A stretch of DNA of 45,275 nucleotides from Bacteroidota bacterium (GTDB lineage Bacteria; Bacteroidota; Bacteroidia; Sphingobacteriales; Sphingobacteriaceae), in the NCBI GenBank assembly GCA_018266935.1, contig JAFDZL010000452.1, positions 1-45,275 of the forward strand, read 5' to 3'. This document shows positions 1 to 6,984 of this stretch, piece after piece. Below the pieces are notes generated by a model. That model was given only the letters and a program-made list of their open reading frames with translations, had not been told where the DNA came from and made no database searches. Positions within the stretch are counted from its first letter, which is position 1; each line of letters begins with the position of its first letter. A program made the translations under genes and the position numbers.

Positions 1-1
1 G

Positions 2-103
2 AGCGTTATCAATGCCGTCCGCAACAAACTTATTCTGCGTATTTTCGCCTGTGTAAACCAAAACCGATCTTACGAAAATAATTATCATAAATTACTTGCA
101 TGA
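2..103 (+). CDS. IS110-family-like transposase, C-terminal fragment (cut by window edge)
   Basis: An open frame enters from the left edge and stops with TGA at 101-103, giving 33 residues that include NAVRNKLILRIFACV and end in HKLLA. The run of N-x-x-R-N-K-L followed by a hydrophobic R-I-F-A segment resembles the extreme C-terminus of IS110/IS116/IS902-type DEDD transposases, which recombine DNA with a guide (bridge) RNA. The catalytic parts lie outside the window, so the family call rests on a short tail. A mirrored repeat follows at about 130-215. Confidence 0.5.
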   Translation, partial: SVINAVRNKLILRIFACVNQNRSYENNYHKLLA

Positions 104-120
104 ATCATAGAAATCGAACG

Positions 121-240
121 AACCGGGGATGGGAATGTGCTTTTGGGGTGAGGAGGAAACTTATACAACATGTACGGCATTTTACCGTCCTGGCGTATAA
201 GGTTTCTCACTCGTACCTCACTCGAAATGACATATTTTTT
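121..240. repeat. Imperfect inverted repeat downstream of the IS110-like tail
   Basis: GAAACTTATAC at 156-166 faces GTATAAGGTTTC at 194-206, with a nested ACGG/CCGT pair inside the loop. The right arm continues outward into TCTCACTCG, ACCTCACTCG and AAATGACA, and the left arm into a G-rich GGGTGAGGAGG that partly mirrors it. Repeats reading like TGTCATTTCGA...GAGAAA are, as I recall them, dispersed in Bacteroidota genomes. It could instead be part of the IS110 right end. Between 241 and 373 I see nothing beyond the upstream region of the FAS1 gene. Confidence 0.4.
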
Positions 241-373
241 CGAACGGCCACTACGTAATTTTCTCACGTTCAGTTTGAAAAAGCTTAAAACCTGTAGCTA
301 TTAGAAACTACTGATCTCCAAAATCTGCCGGATTGCAACCGCCGTATCTTCCGTCAAACACACCATAAAAGAA

Positions 374-922
374 ATGAAAAAGATAATCATCGCGGCCTTT
401 GCTTTAGCAGCTATCGCATTCGGGCCAAATGCATTCGCTCAAACCAAAATGGTAGGCGGCGCACCTATGTACCCTACTAAAAACATTGTCGAAAACGCTG
501 TGAATTCAAAGGATCATACTACCCTGGTTGCTGCCGTAAAGGCTGCGGGCCTGGTTGAAACGCTGGAAGGCGACGGTCCGTTCACGGTGTTTGCACCAAC
601 CAACGAGGCTTTCAGCAAACTGCCTGGCGGAACCGTTGACAACCTGGTAAAACCTGAGAACAAAGCAACATTGACCAAGATCCTGACCTACCACGTGGTT
701 TCCGGCCGCTTAAGTGCCGGCGACCTGATGGCTAAAGTAAAAGAAGGCAACGGCAAAGCCGGGCTGACCACCGTTGAGGGCGGAAAGCTTTGGGTGATGC
801 AAAAAGGCAAAAAGCTGTACCTGGTTGATGAAAAAGGCGGCAAATCATGGATCACTATCAGCGACGTGAACCAAAGCAACGGCGTTATCCATGTAGTGAA
901 CACGGTTTTGATGCCAAATTAA
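374..922 (+). CDS. Secreted FAS1 (fasciclin) domain protein
   Basis: The 182-residue product starts with a clear signal peptide (KK, then a hydrophobic stretch ending AFA-Q near residue 23), so it is exported. Residues about 35-180 form one fasciclin-1 domain. The H1-type segment [14 protein letters not shown] is visible, followed by [10 protein letters not shown], and the C-terminal H2-type segment is [13 protein letters not shown]. Single-domain secreted FAS1 proteins are usually linked to adhesion or cell-surface interactions, but no ligand can be read from the sequence. The length is normal for a one-domain form. The gene stands alone, and its stop codon is followed after one base by a 7-bp repeat array and then a strong terminator. 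Confidence 0.9.
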   Translation: MKKIIIAAFALAAIAFGPNAFAQTKMVGGAPMYPTKNIVENAVNSKDHTTLVAAVKAAGLVETLEGDGPFTVFAPTNEAFSKLPGGTVDNLVKPENKATLTKILTYHVVSGRLSAGDLMAKVKEGNGKAGLTTVEGGKLWVMQKGKKLYLVDEKGGKSWITISDVNQSNGVIHVVNTVLMPN

Positions 923-923
923 T

Positions 924-1070
924 CAGTTGGCAATTTGCAGTTGGCAGTTTGCAGTGGGCAGTTGGCGGTGGGCGGTTGGCAGTCGGCGGTTGGCAGTCGG
1001 CGGTTGGCAGTAAAATAAAACAGAATCAAAAGTCTAATCGTGCGAACTGCCCACTGCAAATTGCAAACTG
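924..1070. repeat. Heptameric degenerate repeat array with inverted second arm
   Basis: From 924 to 1011 the sequence divides without slippage into twelve 7-bp units plus four bases, of pattern C-R-R-T-N-K-G (for example CAGTTGG, CAATTTG, CGGTTGG, CAGTCGG). After a 31-bp spacer, 1043-1070 holds four more heptamers on the other strand (CGAACTG, CCCACTG, CAAATTG, CAAACTG). The array starts one base after the FAS1 stop codon. Similar arrays with different words occur in other spacers of this window. Confidence 0.9.
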
Positions 1071-1076
1071 ACAAAG

Positions 1077-1110
1077 AAGGCCCGTGCGCTCCGGCACACG
1101 GGCCTTTTTT
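1077..1110 (+). terminator. Rho-independent terminator of the FAS1 gene
   Basis: A perfect 10-bp stem, AAGGCCCGTG at 1077-1086 pairing with CACGGGCCTT at 1097-1106, has a 10-base loop and runs into six T residues (1105-1110). It lies just beyond the heptamer repeat, so that repeat is not itself the terminator here. Confidence 0.85.
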
Positions 1111-1143
1111 GTCAATATCCCATCAAAATCAGGCGTTAAATTT

Positions 1144-1171
1144 CTTGCTGCGTGTTTTTAAATTATTTTTG
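1144..1171 (+). promoter_or_regulatory. Candidate Bacteroidota promoter for the JmjC/cupin_8 gene
   Basis: TATTTTTG at 1164-1171 matches the -7 consensus TAnnTTTG. A TTG at 1144-1146 lies 17 bp upstream, as expected for the -33 element. Transcription would start near 1177, about 15 bases before the chosen ATG at 1193. Confidence 0.5.
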
Positions 1172-1192
1172 CCGTGTTAATTTAGCGTGAAC

Positions 1193-2074
1193 ATGGGTTT
1201 ACATCTTACCGAAATAGATAAAGTCGATCAAATAAACAAAGAAGATTTTGTCAATAATTACCTCAAACCACGCAAGCCGCTCATCATACGCAAAGCCACC
1301 GAAAGCTGGCCGGCTTTACAGAAGTGGAGCTTTGATTATCTGAAGGAAGTTGTCGGGGATATTACTGTTCCCCTGTATGACAGTTCAAAAGCCGACCCCT
1401 CTAAACCTATAAACGCGGCGGCCACTGAAATGAAGTTCGGCGACTATATCGACCTGATACAAAGCAAGCCAACCGACCTCCGGATATTCTTCTTCGACCC
1501 GATAAAACACGCGCCCAAACTGCTTGAGGACTATCGCTCGCCAACTAACCTGATGGGCGGCTTCCTTGACCGGTATCCCGCAATGTTTTTTGGCGGCGCA
1601 GGCTCGGTAACTTTCCTGCACTATGATATCGACCTGCCACACATTTTCCATACCCATTTCAACGGCCGCAAGCATGTAATCCTGTTTGAATACAAGTGGC
1701 GGGAACGCCTGTATTGTATCCCGTTCGCCACCTATGCGCTGGAAGACTATGATATTGAAAACCCCGATTTTGAGAAATTCCCGGCACTGAACGGCATCGA
1801 AGGGCAGCAGGCTATATTAGAGCATGGCGACACCCTGTTTATGCCTACCGGCTGGTGGCACTGGATGAAATACCTCGACGGCTCATTCTCCATTTCGCTG
1901 CGCGCATGGGATAAATCATGGGCCATCAAAGCACAAAGCCTGTACAATCTCACCATCCAGCGCAAGTTTGACGACATGATGAAAAAGAGCTTCAGCCAGA
2001 AATATATGGGCTGGAAGGAAGGCATTGCCATCAAACGCGCGAACAAGGCGCTGGCTGAAGGAATGCCTAAATAG
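1193..2074 (+). CDS. Cupin-like (cupin_8 / JmjC) Fe(II)/2-oxoglutarate oxygenase-like protein
   Basis: The 293-residue product resembles the cupin_8/JmjC family, whose members hydroxylate proteins or RNA using Fe(II) and 2-oxoglutarate. The iron-binding triad is visible: H143-x-D145 in FLHYDID and H223 in the later GWWHWMKY segment, with the typical GD-x-LFMP strand (GDTLFMPTGWW) before it. A lysine within NGRKHVILF (about residue 160) is a candidate 2-oxoglutarate anchor. There is no signal peptide, so it is cytoplasmic. I chose ATG 1193 over an in-frame GTG at 1187 because ATG is usual and the promoter fits. The gene converges on the outer-membrane protein gene, with only two bases between stop codons. 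The substrate is unknown. Confidence 0.85.
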   Translation: MGLHLTEIDKVDQINKEDFVNNYLKPRKPLIIRKATESWPALQKWSFDYLKEVVGDITVPLYDSSKADPSKPINAAATEMKFGDYIDLIQSKPTDLRIFFFDPIKHAPKLLEDYRSPTNLMGGFLDRYPAMFFGGAGSVTFLHYDIDLPHIFHTHFNGRKHVILFEYKWRERLYCIPFATYALEDYDIENPDFEKFPALNGIEGQQAILEHGDTLFMPTGWWHWMKYLDGSFSISLRAWDKSWAIKAQSLYNLTIQRKFDDMMKKSFSQKYMGWKEGIAIKRANKALAEGMPK

Positions 2075-2076
2075 TA

Positions 2077-2670
2077 TCAATCCCTTCTTCCAAACAAAAA
2101 GGCGTGCGATACACGTAATGAGATCACATTGGTTGCCGGGTCGCCGTTAACAAAAGTGTGATCGTATCGAAGCCCAATATTGAACCTGATCCATCCCGAC
2201 GGCTGAAACAAATACCCGACCGTTAACGCTGCAGCCGGCCCTGTCACTTTCTGCAACAGCGGCTGACCATTGGCTGTGTACAACGACTGGCCGCCCGGTT
2301 CCGATTCTTGTATATCCGTGCTTCCAAAAGCGTAACCTACGGCGGGTTCTATATAAAAACCAAAGCTATCATCCCGGTTCAGCAGGTGGCGATAACTGAC
2401 CAGGCAAGGCGCTGAGTATATCGGGCTATCATCATAATTGAAAAAATGGAACCCTCCCTCTATAGTCACCTCATCATTTTGCGGGAGTTTGAAGCCAAAG
2501 TTTAAGAATGAGCCAAAACCAAAGACTGAAATATTTTGCCAGGTCTGCAAACCGTTGGGGCCGGGAAGCTGCGTTTTCATCATCAGCCTTCCGGCATCAA
2601 TTTGTGCGAATGAAACTGAACTAAGACAAAGTGCCAGGGCAAATAACGATAGTGTTTTGTTTAGGTGCAT
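2077..2670 (-). CDS. Outer-membrane beta-barrel-like hypothetical protein
   Basis: The roughly 197-residue product starts with a signal peptide (MHLNKTLSLFALALCLSSVS, then FAQ), so it leaves the cytoplasm. The rest alternates aromatic and polar residues in amphipathic strands (for example ISVFGFGSFLNFGFKL and WIRFNIGLRYDHTFV). It ends in a phenylalanine-rich strand near the C-terminus (VSHAFLFGRRD). This pattern fits a small outer-membrane barrel, but I do not recognise a named family. An in-frame ATG at 2679 would add MII; I prefer 2670 because the signal peptide is then conventional. Confidence 0.65.
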   Translation of the reverse strand: MHLNKTLSLFALALCLSSVSFAQIDAGRLMMKTQLPGPNGLQTWQNISVFGFGSFLNFGFKLPQNDEVTIEGGFHFFNYDDSPIYSAPCLVSYRHLLNRDDSFGFYIEPAVGYAFGSTDIQESEPGGQSLYTANGQPLLQKVTGPAAALTVGYLFQPSGWIRFNIGLRYDHTFVNGDPATNVISLRVSHAFLFGRRD

Positions 2671-2693
2671 AATGATCATCTTTAGGTTGGTAC

Positions 2694-2701
2694 CAAAGAT
2701 A
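2694..2701 (-). promoter_or_regulatory. Candidate -7 box for the outer-membrane protein gene
   Basis: On the minus strand the sequence reads TATCTTTG, a perfect TAnnTTTG, ending about 23 bases upstream of the ATG. I see no convincing -33 TTG at the usual distance, so confidence is limited. Confidence 0.35.
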
Positions 2702-2727
2702 GCGGAAGAGTTGAAATAACCTGCCCC

Positions 2728-3921
2728 CTATTTCATCAAATCGTTCAATTTTCTCCGGGTGTCCTCCGTTTCCTGTAAGCTTAGGGATTTTGTAAATGCG
2801 GCGATAGCATTTTTCTTATCGCCAACGGCCACATAATAATCCCCTAAACTGTCAAAGGCATTGGAGCTGGTGGGGTGGTTTTTGATATTCCGCATAAAGA
2901 GCTTATAGGCAATATCCATTTTACGCTGTCCCATACAATTGTAAGCCAATTCATTTACCGCATACTCAGTCGGCTCTACTCTGTAGCCCAATATTTCTGA
3001 CATCCGGTTGTAATGAGCCGTAAGCGCCGAATCCTGATCCATCCCGGGGTGCCCGACGAATTGCCCCTCATCGAACCGATAAAAATCGAACAATGACAAT
3101 TGTCCGTCATACTCAGCGATCAGCTCCACGTTACCGTGGCGCTGGTTTGGATAAAACCTGGAGGCCCAGCGTAAACCTGCCGGTTTTGCATCGCGCAGGG
3201 CATGTACAAAAGGTATTACCGCTTGCGTCACCGGCGCCAGTCCGGTTGTGTCCTTCAGTATGGATACCGTGTCCCACCCGGGCGGGATATTGTTGGCAAT
3301 GGCTACAAACAGCGATTTATTCCTGAAATTGTGTTTTGGCAACTCCGCTTCACATTTTTTGATCCAGCGCTGCTGGTCCCACCAAAGGCTGGGATCGATA
3401 GCAATATAACCCTTAAATAAATCGGGATAATTGAAGAACGCGTTGATCACCGCCAGGCCGCCCAGTGAGTGTCCGCTAATTACACGGTAGCTTGTAGTGG
3501 GGTAACGGGAATCGATATACGGTATCAACTCTTTCCCAACAAAGGCCATGAAGTTTTCGCCTCCGCCGGCCTGCCGTGCCTGGGCTTCGTTAACGATCTT
3601 GTCGGGCTTTACATGCGTGGGTGTCAAATCGCGTTCACGATTAGTATTAGCGATACCCACTACGATCATCGGCGGAATAAGCCCGCTCATCTGCGCATTA
3701 ATTGCTACTGCTGATTGGAAATGTTCCTCGCCATCCAGAATGTAAAGTACGGGGAAACGCTGGTCCTTATCCCCGGCCGGCACATGGACATAAACTACCC
3801 TTTTTTCTTTTAGAACGGAAGAATAGAGCGTGTCGGCCGTACCGATTACGATGCGGTTATCTTTTTGCGCAAATACCGGGAAGCTGTAAATAAGGGCGAG
3901 AATAAATGTTAGTTTTTTCAT
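2728..3921 (-). CDS. Secreted esterase (EstA/EsD-like alpha/beta hydrolase) with C-terminal TPR-like region
   Basis: The 397-residue product has a signal peptide (cleavage after FAQ, near residue 19). Residues about 25-280 form a putative esterase domain. It has the nucleophile elbow GHSLGG with Ser152, the strand FPVLYILDGE, and a likely catalytic His in the NQRHGN segment. The family hydrolyses ester bonds, including those of siderophores or acyl compounds; the substrate cannot be read here. From about 320 onwards the helical pairs (CMGQRKMDIAYKLF, AFDSLGDYYVAVGDKKNAI) look like one or two TPR repeats, a fusion common in Bacteroidota esterases. The start lies 12 bases downstream of the second hydrolase gene, suggesting one operon. 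Confidence 0.85.
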   Translation of the reverse strand: MKKLTFILALIYSFPVFAQKDNRIVIGTADTLYSSVLKEKRVVYVHVPAGDKDQRFPVLYILDGEEHFQSAVAINAQMSGLIPPMIVVGIANTNRERDLTPTHVKPDKIVNEAQARQAGGGENFMAFVGKELIPYIDSRYPTTSYRVISGHSLGGLAVINAFFNYPDLFKGYIAIDPSLWWDQQRWIKKCEAELPKHNFRNKSLFVAIANNIPPGWDTVSILKDTTGLAPVTQAVIPFVHALRDAKPAGLRWASRFYPNQRHGNVELIAEYDGQLSLFDFYRFDEGQFVGHPGMDQDSALTAHYNRMSEILGYRVEPTEYAVNELAYNCMGQRKMDIAYKLFMRNIKNHPTSSNAFDSLGDYYVAVGDKKNAIAAFTKSLSLQETEDTRRKLNDLMK

Positions 3922-3933
3922 ATCAGATTCAGA

Positions 3934-5373
3934 TCAATAGGTCACCGCGTCTTTGCCGTTGGTAATTATTTTTTGATAGGGATGCCCGATAAAATTGGCG
4001 ATCAACTGGTCGCCATAGCGTGTATTCAGTAGCGGGGCGTGGGTTTTATCGGTAAAAAGAACACGCTGGCTGTTGGGCATAAAATGACTGATAATCCCAT
4101 CGTACCGGCAATAGGGGTCAGTATCGCCCATACCAAGTAGTGTCGGAATATTTGAAAACACGGGAGTTTTGGCGACCGGGTCAACCGGCTTTACGTTCCA
4201 GCATTTGCATATCGGATGATCTACATTATTGAAATGATAACCCGCCAGGTAAGGAAAAATCTCGTTTTGCTTATCGATTACGGCCTGGTTTGCATAAGCT
4301 ATTTGCTCAGAGCAATACATCGAATAACGCATCCCGTTTGCCGAAGTGCCTGCGTTGAAAACACCATCGAAATATTCCTTCATATAAACATCGCGTTTAC
4401 CGGCTATCACCTGCGTTATCACGTAAGGTATGTTTTTCAGCTCGCGATTGCTTTGCAGTTTATCCACCAGCATGTCGATCAGCTCATCGCGCGTATAGCG
4501 GATCCGGATACTGTCAGGTTTGTCTTTTTCTTTGTAATTGATATAGAAACTCTGGTTGCCTATCGATGTAAAATATCGTTGAAAACGCTCTTTGAGGTTC
4601 CCATATAAAGCTTTGCCGGTCGAATCCCGGTCACAATTACTGAATATCCTGTTAAAAGCCTCATTGATGCTGAACAGCGCGTCCTCTTCATAGTTGACGT
4701 ATCCCGGTAGCGCCGAATCAAGCACAACGGAACGAATATGCTGCGGGTAATTGCGCATCACGGTCATCATCAGGCCGCCGCTGTAAGATATGCCGATCAG
4801 GTTGATGGAATCGATATTCAATGCACGGCGCAGGTCTTCAATGTCTGCGGCGTTTTCAATCGTATTGTAGGCATCAAGGTCTATACCTTGTGCGACCAGC
4901 CTTTTTCTGCAGGCTTTCACGCCCACCAGTGTCATGCTGTCTTTATTCAATCCTTTGCGATATGCCTCTTTTATTGCATCGGCCACTTCGTAACAATCCA
5001 GCCGCGGCACTGCGTTCCAGGTACCCCGCTGCTCGAAGGCGATATAATCGCGGTCCTTAAGAAATTGGCGATTATGAATGAACCTGACACCGCCAAGCGA
5101 ACTTGCGCCAGGGCCGCCCGCGGTGTACAGCACAGGATCTTTATGCTTATTGGGATTATTGCTTTCGACATAAATAAAAGGCAGCTTGATGGTTTTACCA
5201 TTGGGTTTGTTCCGGTTTTCGGGAACGATAAGATACGCACAGCTGGTTTTGTAGTTGCTGTCGGCTTTGAAAGCGCAGGCGCAGGGCTCGATCTTAGGTG
5301 TATAGTTTTTTTGCTGACCGAAACTTTGCTGAAATAGTATTACTAATATGGGTATGATTATCAAATACTTCAT
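3934..5373 (-). CDS. Secreted alpha/beta hydrolase, TAP-like (proline iminopeptidase-type) family
   Basis: This 479-residue protein has a signal peptide (hydrophobic stretch ending SFG-QQ near residue 20) followed by Cys residues (CACAF, SCAYL) that may form disulfides. The oxyanion region TAGGPGAS (about 84-91) and the nucleophile elbow GISYSGG with Ser196 are the hallmarks of the S33/TAP hydrolases. The C-terminal third carries the lid plus LLGMGDTDPYC (Asp candidate) and TDKTHAPL (His candidate). The family usually releases N-terminal residues or hydrolyses small esters or amides. It probably forms an operon with the downstream esterase, and the AraC-type regulator gene lies upstream on the same strand. 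Confidence 0.85.
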   Translation of the reverse strand: MKYLIIIPILVILFQQSFGQQKNYTPKIEPCACAFKADSNYKTSCAYLIVPENRNKPNGKTIKLPFIYVESNNPNKHKDPVLYTAGGPGASSLGGVRFIHNRQFLKDRDYIAFEQRGTWNAVPRLDCYEVADAIKEAYRKGLNKDSMTLVGVKACRKRLVAQGIDLDAYNTIENAADIEDLRRALNIDSINLIGISYSGGLMMTVMRNYPQHIRSVVLDSALPGYVNYEEDALFSINEAFNRIFSNCDRDSTGKALYGNLKERFQRYFTSIGNQSFYINYKEKDKPDSIRIRYTRDELIDMLVDKLQSNRELKNIPYVITQVIAGKRDVYMKEYFDGVFNAGTSANGMRYSMYCSEQIAYANQAVIDKQNEIFPYLAGYHFNNVDHPICKCWNVKPVDPVAKTPVFSNIPTLLGMGDTDPYCRYDGIISHFMPNSQRVLFTDKTHAPLLNTRYGDQLIANFIGHPYQKIITNGKDAVTY

Positions 5374-5437
5374 GACAAATTCTTTTCAGCAAAATAAAAG
5401 CCCGGCGAGAAAGAAATTTAGTAAAAAACGGACAATC

Positions 5438-6247
5438 TTAAGCAGCCTGTTCGATAAGTTTCTTGCCGGTAAAGTTCACCACCTCTTTATAAAAATGGCT
5501 CATATCGTAATAGCCAAAATCATAAGGACTAAAATCACCGGCTTGCTGAACATAGGCTGTTAACGCTGTTCTTGCGCGCAGTACAGCAAAGTAGTTTTTT
5601 GGTGATATGCCCACTACCCTATGAAAATAGCGATTGATCGTCTTTGAACTGACGAACATGCGCTCAGCCATTTCGCTTGTGTTGGGCAGCATCCCGTTTC
5701 GGGTGTAAAGCCCGATGCAATCGTGGACAAAACGCAGGTAATGATCTTCGTACGATCTTTTGGCAAAAGCATCGATCAGGAATTGCTGCATCAACGCACA
5801 GCGCTCTTCAAAAGTGATCGGTTGTTTGACCCTTTGCAGGAGTTTATATGGGAGTATTTCGCCCAGATCGACAATGCTGTCCAAACATTTCAACTGGCTG
5901 ACCCCCAAAACCGCCTCCAGCCCGCCGGGATGAAACTTAACCGTGAAAATGTTATCCGAAGGCGTGTTATATCGCTCGACGATAGAATTACGAAGGATGA
6001 GAATATCTTTTCCGGCAGGGATAAATTCCGGCTTGCCGCCTACCGTTATAATATAGGGCGCACCGAGGTTGATGTAAAAAGTCGGCGTCCAGCTGGCGAA
6101 CATTTTGACGGAAAAATTTTCTCCGGCTACGTACTTTTTGGTTGCTTCGGGTGAAGATTCGGAAAAGAATTCGATATGTTCCGCCAGTTCCGGGCAGGCC
6201 TCGCTGAACGTGTATATCTTGCGGATGTTATCAAATATTTCAACCAT
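5438..6247 (-). CDS. AraC-family transcriptional regulator
   Basis: The 269-residue product has an N-terminal ligand-sensing part (about 1-150; PTFYINLGAPYIITVGGKP is cupin-like) and a C-terminal AraC double helix-turn-helix. The first HTH is around SEMAERMFVSSKTINRYFHR. The second contains the family signature GYYDMSHFYKEVVNFTGK. It is therefore a DNA-binding regulator. The upstream in-frame TTG at 6250 is unlikely; ATG 6247 is preferred. Two secreted hydrolase genes lie downstream on the same strand after a 64-bp gap and are plausible targets, by inference from position only. The IS1595 element is inserted 52 bp upstream of the start and may have altered its expression. Confidence 0.9.
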   Translation of the reverse strand: MVEIFDNIRKIYTFSEACPELAEHIEFFSESSPEATKKYVAGENFSVKMFASWTPTFYINLGAPYIITVGGKPEFIPAGKDILILRNSIVERYNTPSDNIFTVKFHPGGLEAVLGVSQLKCLDSIVDLGEILPYKLLQRVKQPITFEERCALMQQFLIDAFAKRSYEDHYLRFVHDCIGLYTRNGMLPNTSEMAERMFVSSKTINRYFHRVVGISPKNYFAVLRARTALTAYVQQAGDFSPYDFGYYDMSHFYKEVVNFTGKKLIEQAA

Positions 6248-6298
6248 CAACCATAAGACGGCTTGTTTCCAAAATCGTTACATCCACGCAGGAGACGC

Positions 6299-6306
6299 AA
6301 AATTTT
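6299..6306. repeat. Target-site duplication, left copy (AAAATTTT)
   Basis: The eight bases next to the left terminal inverted repeat are AAAATTTT, identical to 9092-9099 beyond the right end. Eight-base duplications are characteristic of the IS1595 family. Confidence 0.85.
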
Positions 6307-6329
6307 GGTAACTATATACCACTTTACAC
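6307..6329 (+). repeat. Left terminal inverted repeat of the IS1595-family element
   Basis: It begins GGTAACTATATACCA and ends TTTACAC, matching the right end in 22 of 23 positions. The outer part is itself nearly palindromic (GGTA...TACC). Confidence 0.9.
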
Positions 6330-6356
6330 CATTATTTTTTAATTTTAGTGTAAAGT
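6321..6356. repeat. Left subterminal inverted repeat of the IS element
   Basis: ACTTTACAC at 6321-6329, the inner part of the terminal repeat, is mirrored by GTGTAAAGT at 6348-6356, giving 9-bp arms with an 18-base loop. A similar arrangement exists at the right end, so these could be extra transposase-binding sites or, on the minus strand, a hairpin after the last passenger gene. Confidence 0.6.
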
Positions 6357-6393
6357 TGTTCTAAACAAAAGATGCGTCTTATGAACAACAAAT

Positions 6394-6933
6394 TTAAGGC
6401 TTTTTTGGCGAAGTTTTCTTTGCCTGATTGGTCGGTTGTTTTACAATCGGTGTTACTTGTGATTGCTGGCCTGATTTGTTTGATGACTCTACTTGATTTT
6501 TTTTATCTGCATTGGGCACCCTATTGGCATTGTGGTTGTCATTAGGGCAACCTCGCCAGTATGTTAGAATAACAATTATAAGAGTAACTATACTTATATA
6601 TAGAGCAACATTACTAATCTTTAAATTTCTTTTTGGAATTGTAATCTTATCATAAAATTCCATGCCTTCGGCAGTAATCAACGCTTCCCATTTAAAAATT
6701 TGCTGCACACCTATATCATTTGGTTTCCTATGGGTATAATATTTCAAAAACCCCTTTTCTTGTAATGGATATAGAAGTATATTAAATCTTTCATGCTGTT
6801 TAGAAATAGAATCTTCTGAATCATCTAATCTTGGGAAATATTCCGATAAGGTATCGGTAATATCTGTTTTATAATGTAATCCCTTTTTATAAAGTAATTT
6901 TAGAATATCGAACGTTCTGTTGACATTTTCCAT
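6394..6933 (-). CDS. Passenger gene: winged-helix-like single-pass membrane protein of unknown function
   Basis: I do not recognise a family for this 179-residue protein. Residues about 1-95 look like a winged helix: an opening helix RTFDILKLLYKKGL, a central segment with LYPLQEKGFLKYY as the likely recognition helix and wing, and a closing LITAEGMEFYDK. One strong transmembrane segment follows at about 107-127 (NVALYISIVTLIIVILTYW). The last 50 residues are a polar tail rich in N, Q, S, K and P. The layout suggests a cytoplasmic DNA-binding-like head and an exported tail. It lies inside the IS1595 element, downstream of the P63C gene. A terminator hairpin ends directly against its ATG, so it may need its own promoter or read-through. 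Confidence 0.75.
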   Translation of the reverse strand: MENVNRTFDILKLLYKKGLHYKTDITDTLSEYFPRLDDSEDSISKQHERFNILLYPLQEKGFLKYYTHRKPNDIGVQQIFKWEALITAEGMEFYDKITIPKRNLKISNVALYISIVTLIIVILTYWRGCPNDNHNANRVPNADKKNQVESSNKSGQQSQVTPIVKQPTNQAKKTSPKKP

Positions 6934-6959
6934 AAAAAAAGAGGCTTGGTTGAGCCTCT
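6934..6959 (-). terminator. Rho-independent terminator between the two passenger genes
   Basis: On the minus strand AGAGGCT pairs with AGCCTCT (7 bp, 6-base loop) and is followed by seven T residues at 6940-6934. The ATG of the membrane-protein gene begins at the very next base (6933). This would end the transposase-P63C transcript and also hide the start region of the next gene. Confidence 0.75.
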
Positions 6960-6984
6960 CAAATTATGAATAAGTTTTTGATAA

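Noticed and set aside
85..267. 60-codon open frame on the minus strand at the left edge
   Set aside because: It overlaps the mirrored repeat and the IS110-like tail, and shows no domain or signal peptide.
924..1011. Direct repeats resembling a CRISPR array or minisatellite
   Set aside because: Units are only 7 bp, have no spacers, drift in sequence and have an inverted second arm; no cas genes are nearby.
847..1071. 74-codon open frame across the end of the FAS1 gene and the heptamer repeat
   Set aside because: It is mostly translated 7-bp repeat (W-Q-S-A-V-G type), which stays open because the unit lacks stop codons.
4738..5337. 199-codon open frame on the plus strand
   Set aside because: It is antisense to a well-supported secreted hydrolase gene, has no recognisable domain and no plausible start context.
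6361..6393. Possible extra small gene between the last passenger gene and the left end of the IS element
   Set aside because: The stretch is too short, with no frame of useful length on either strand.
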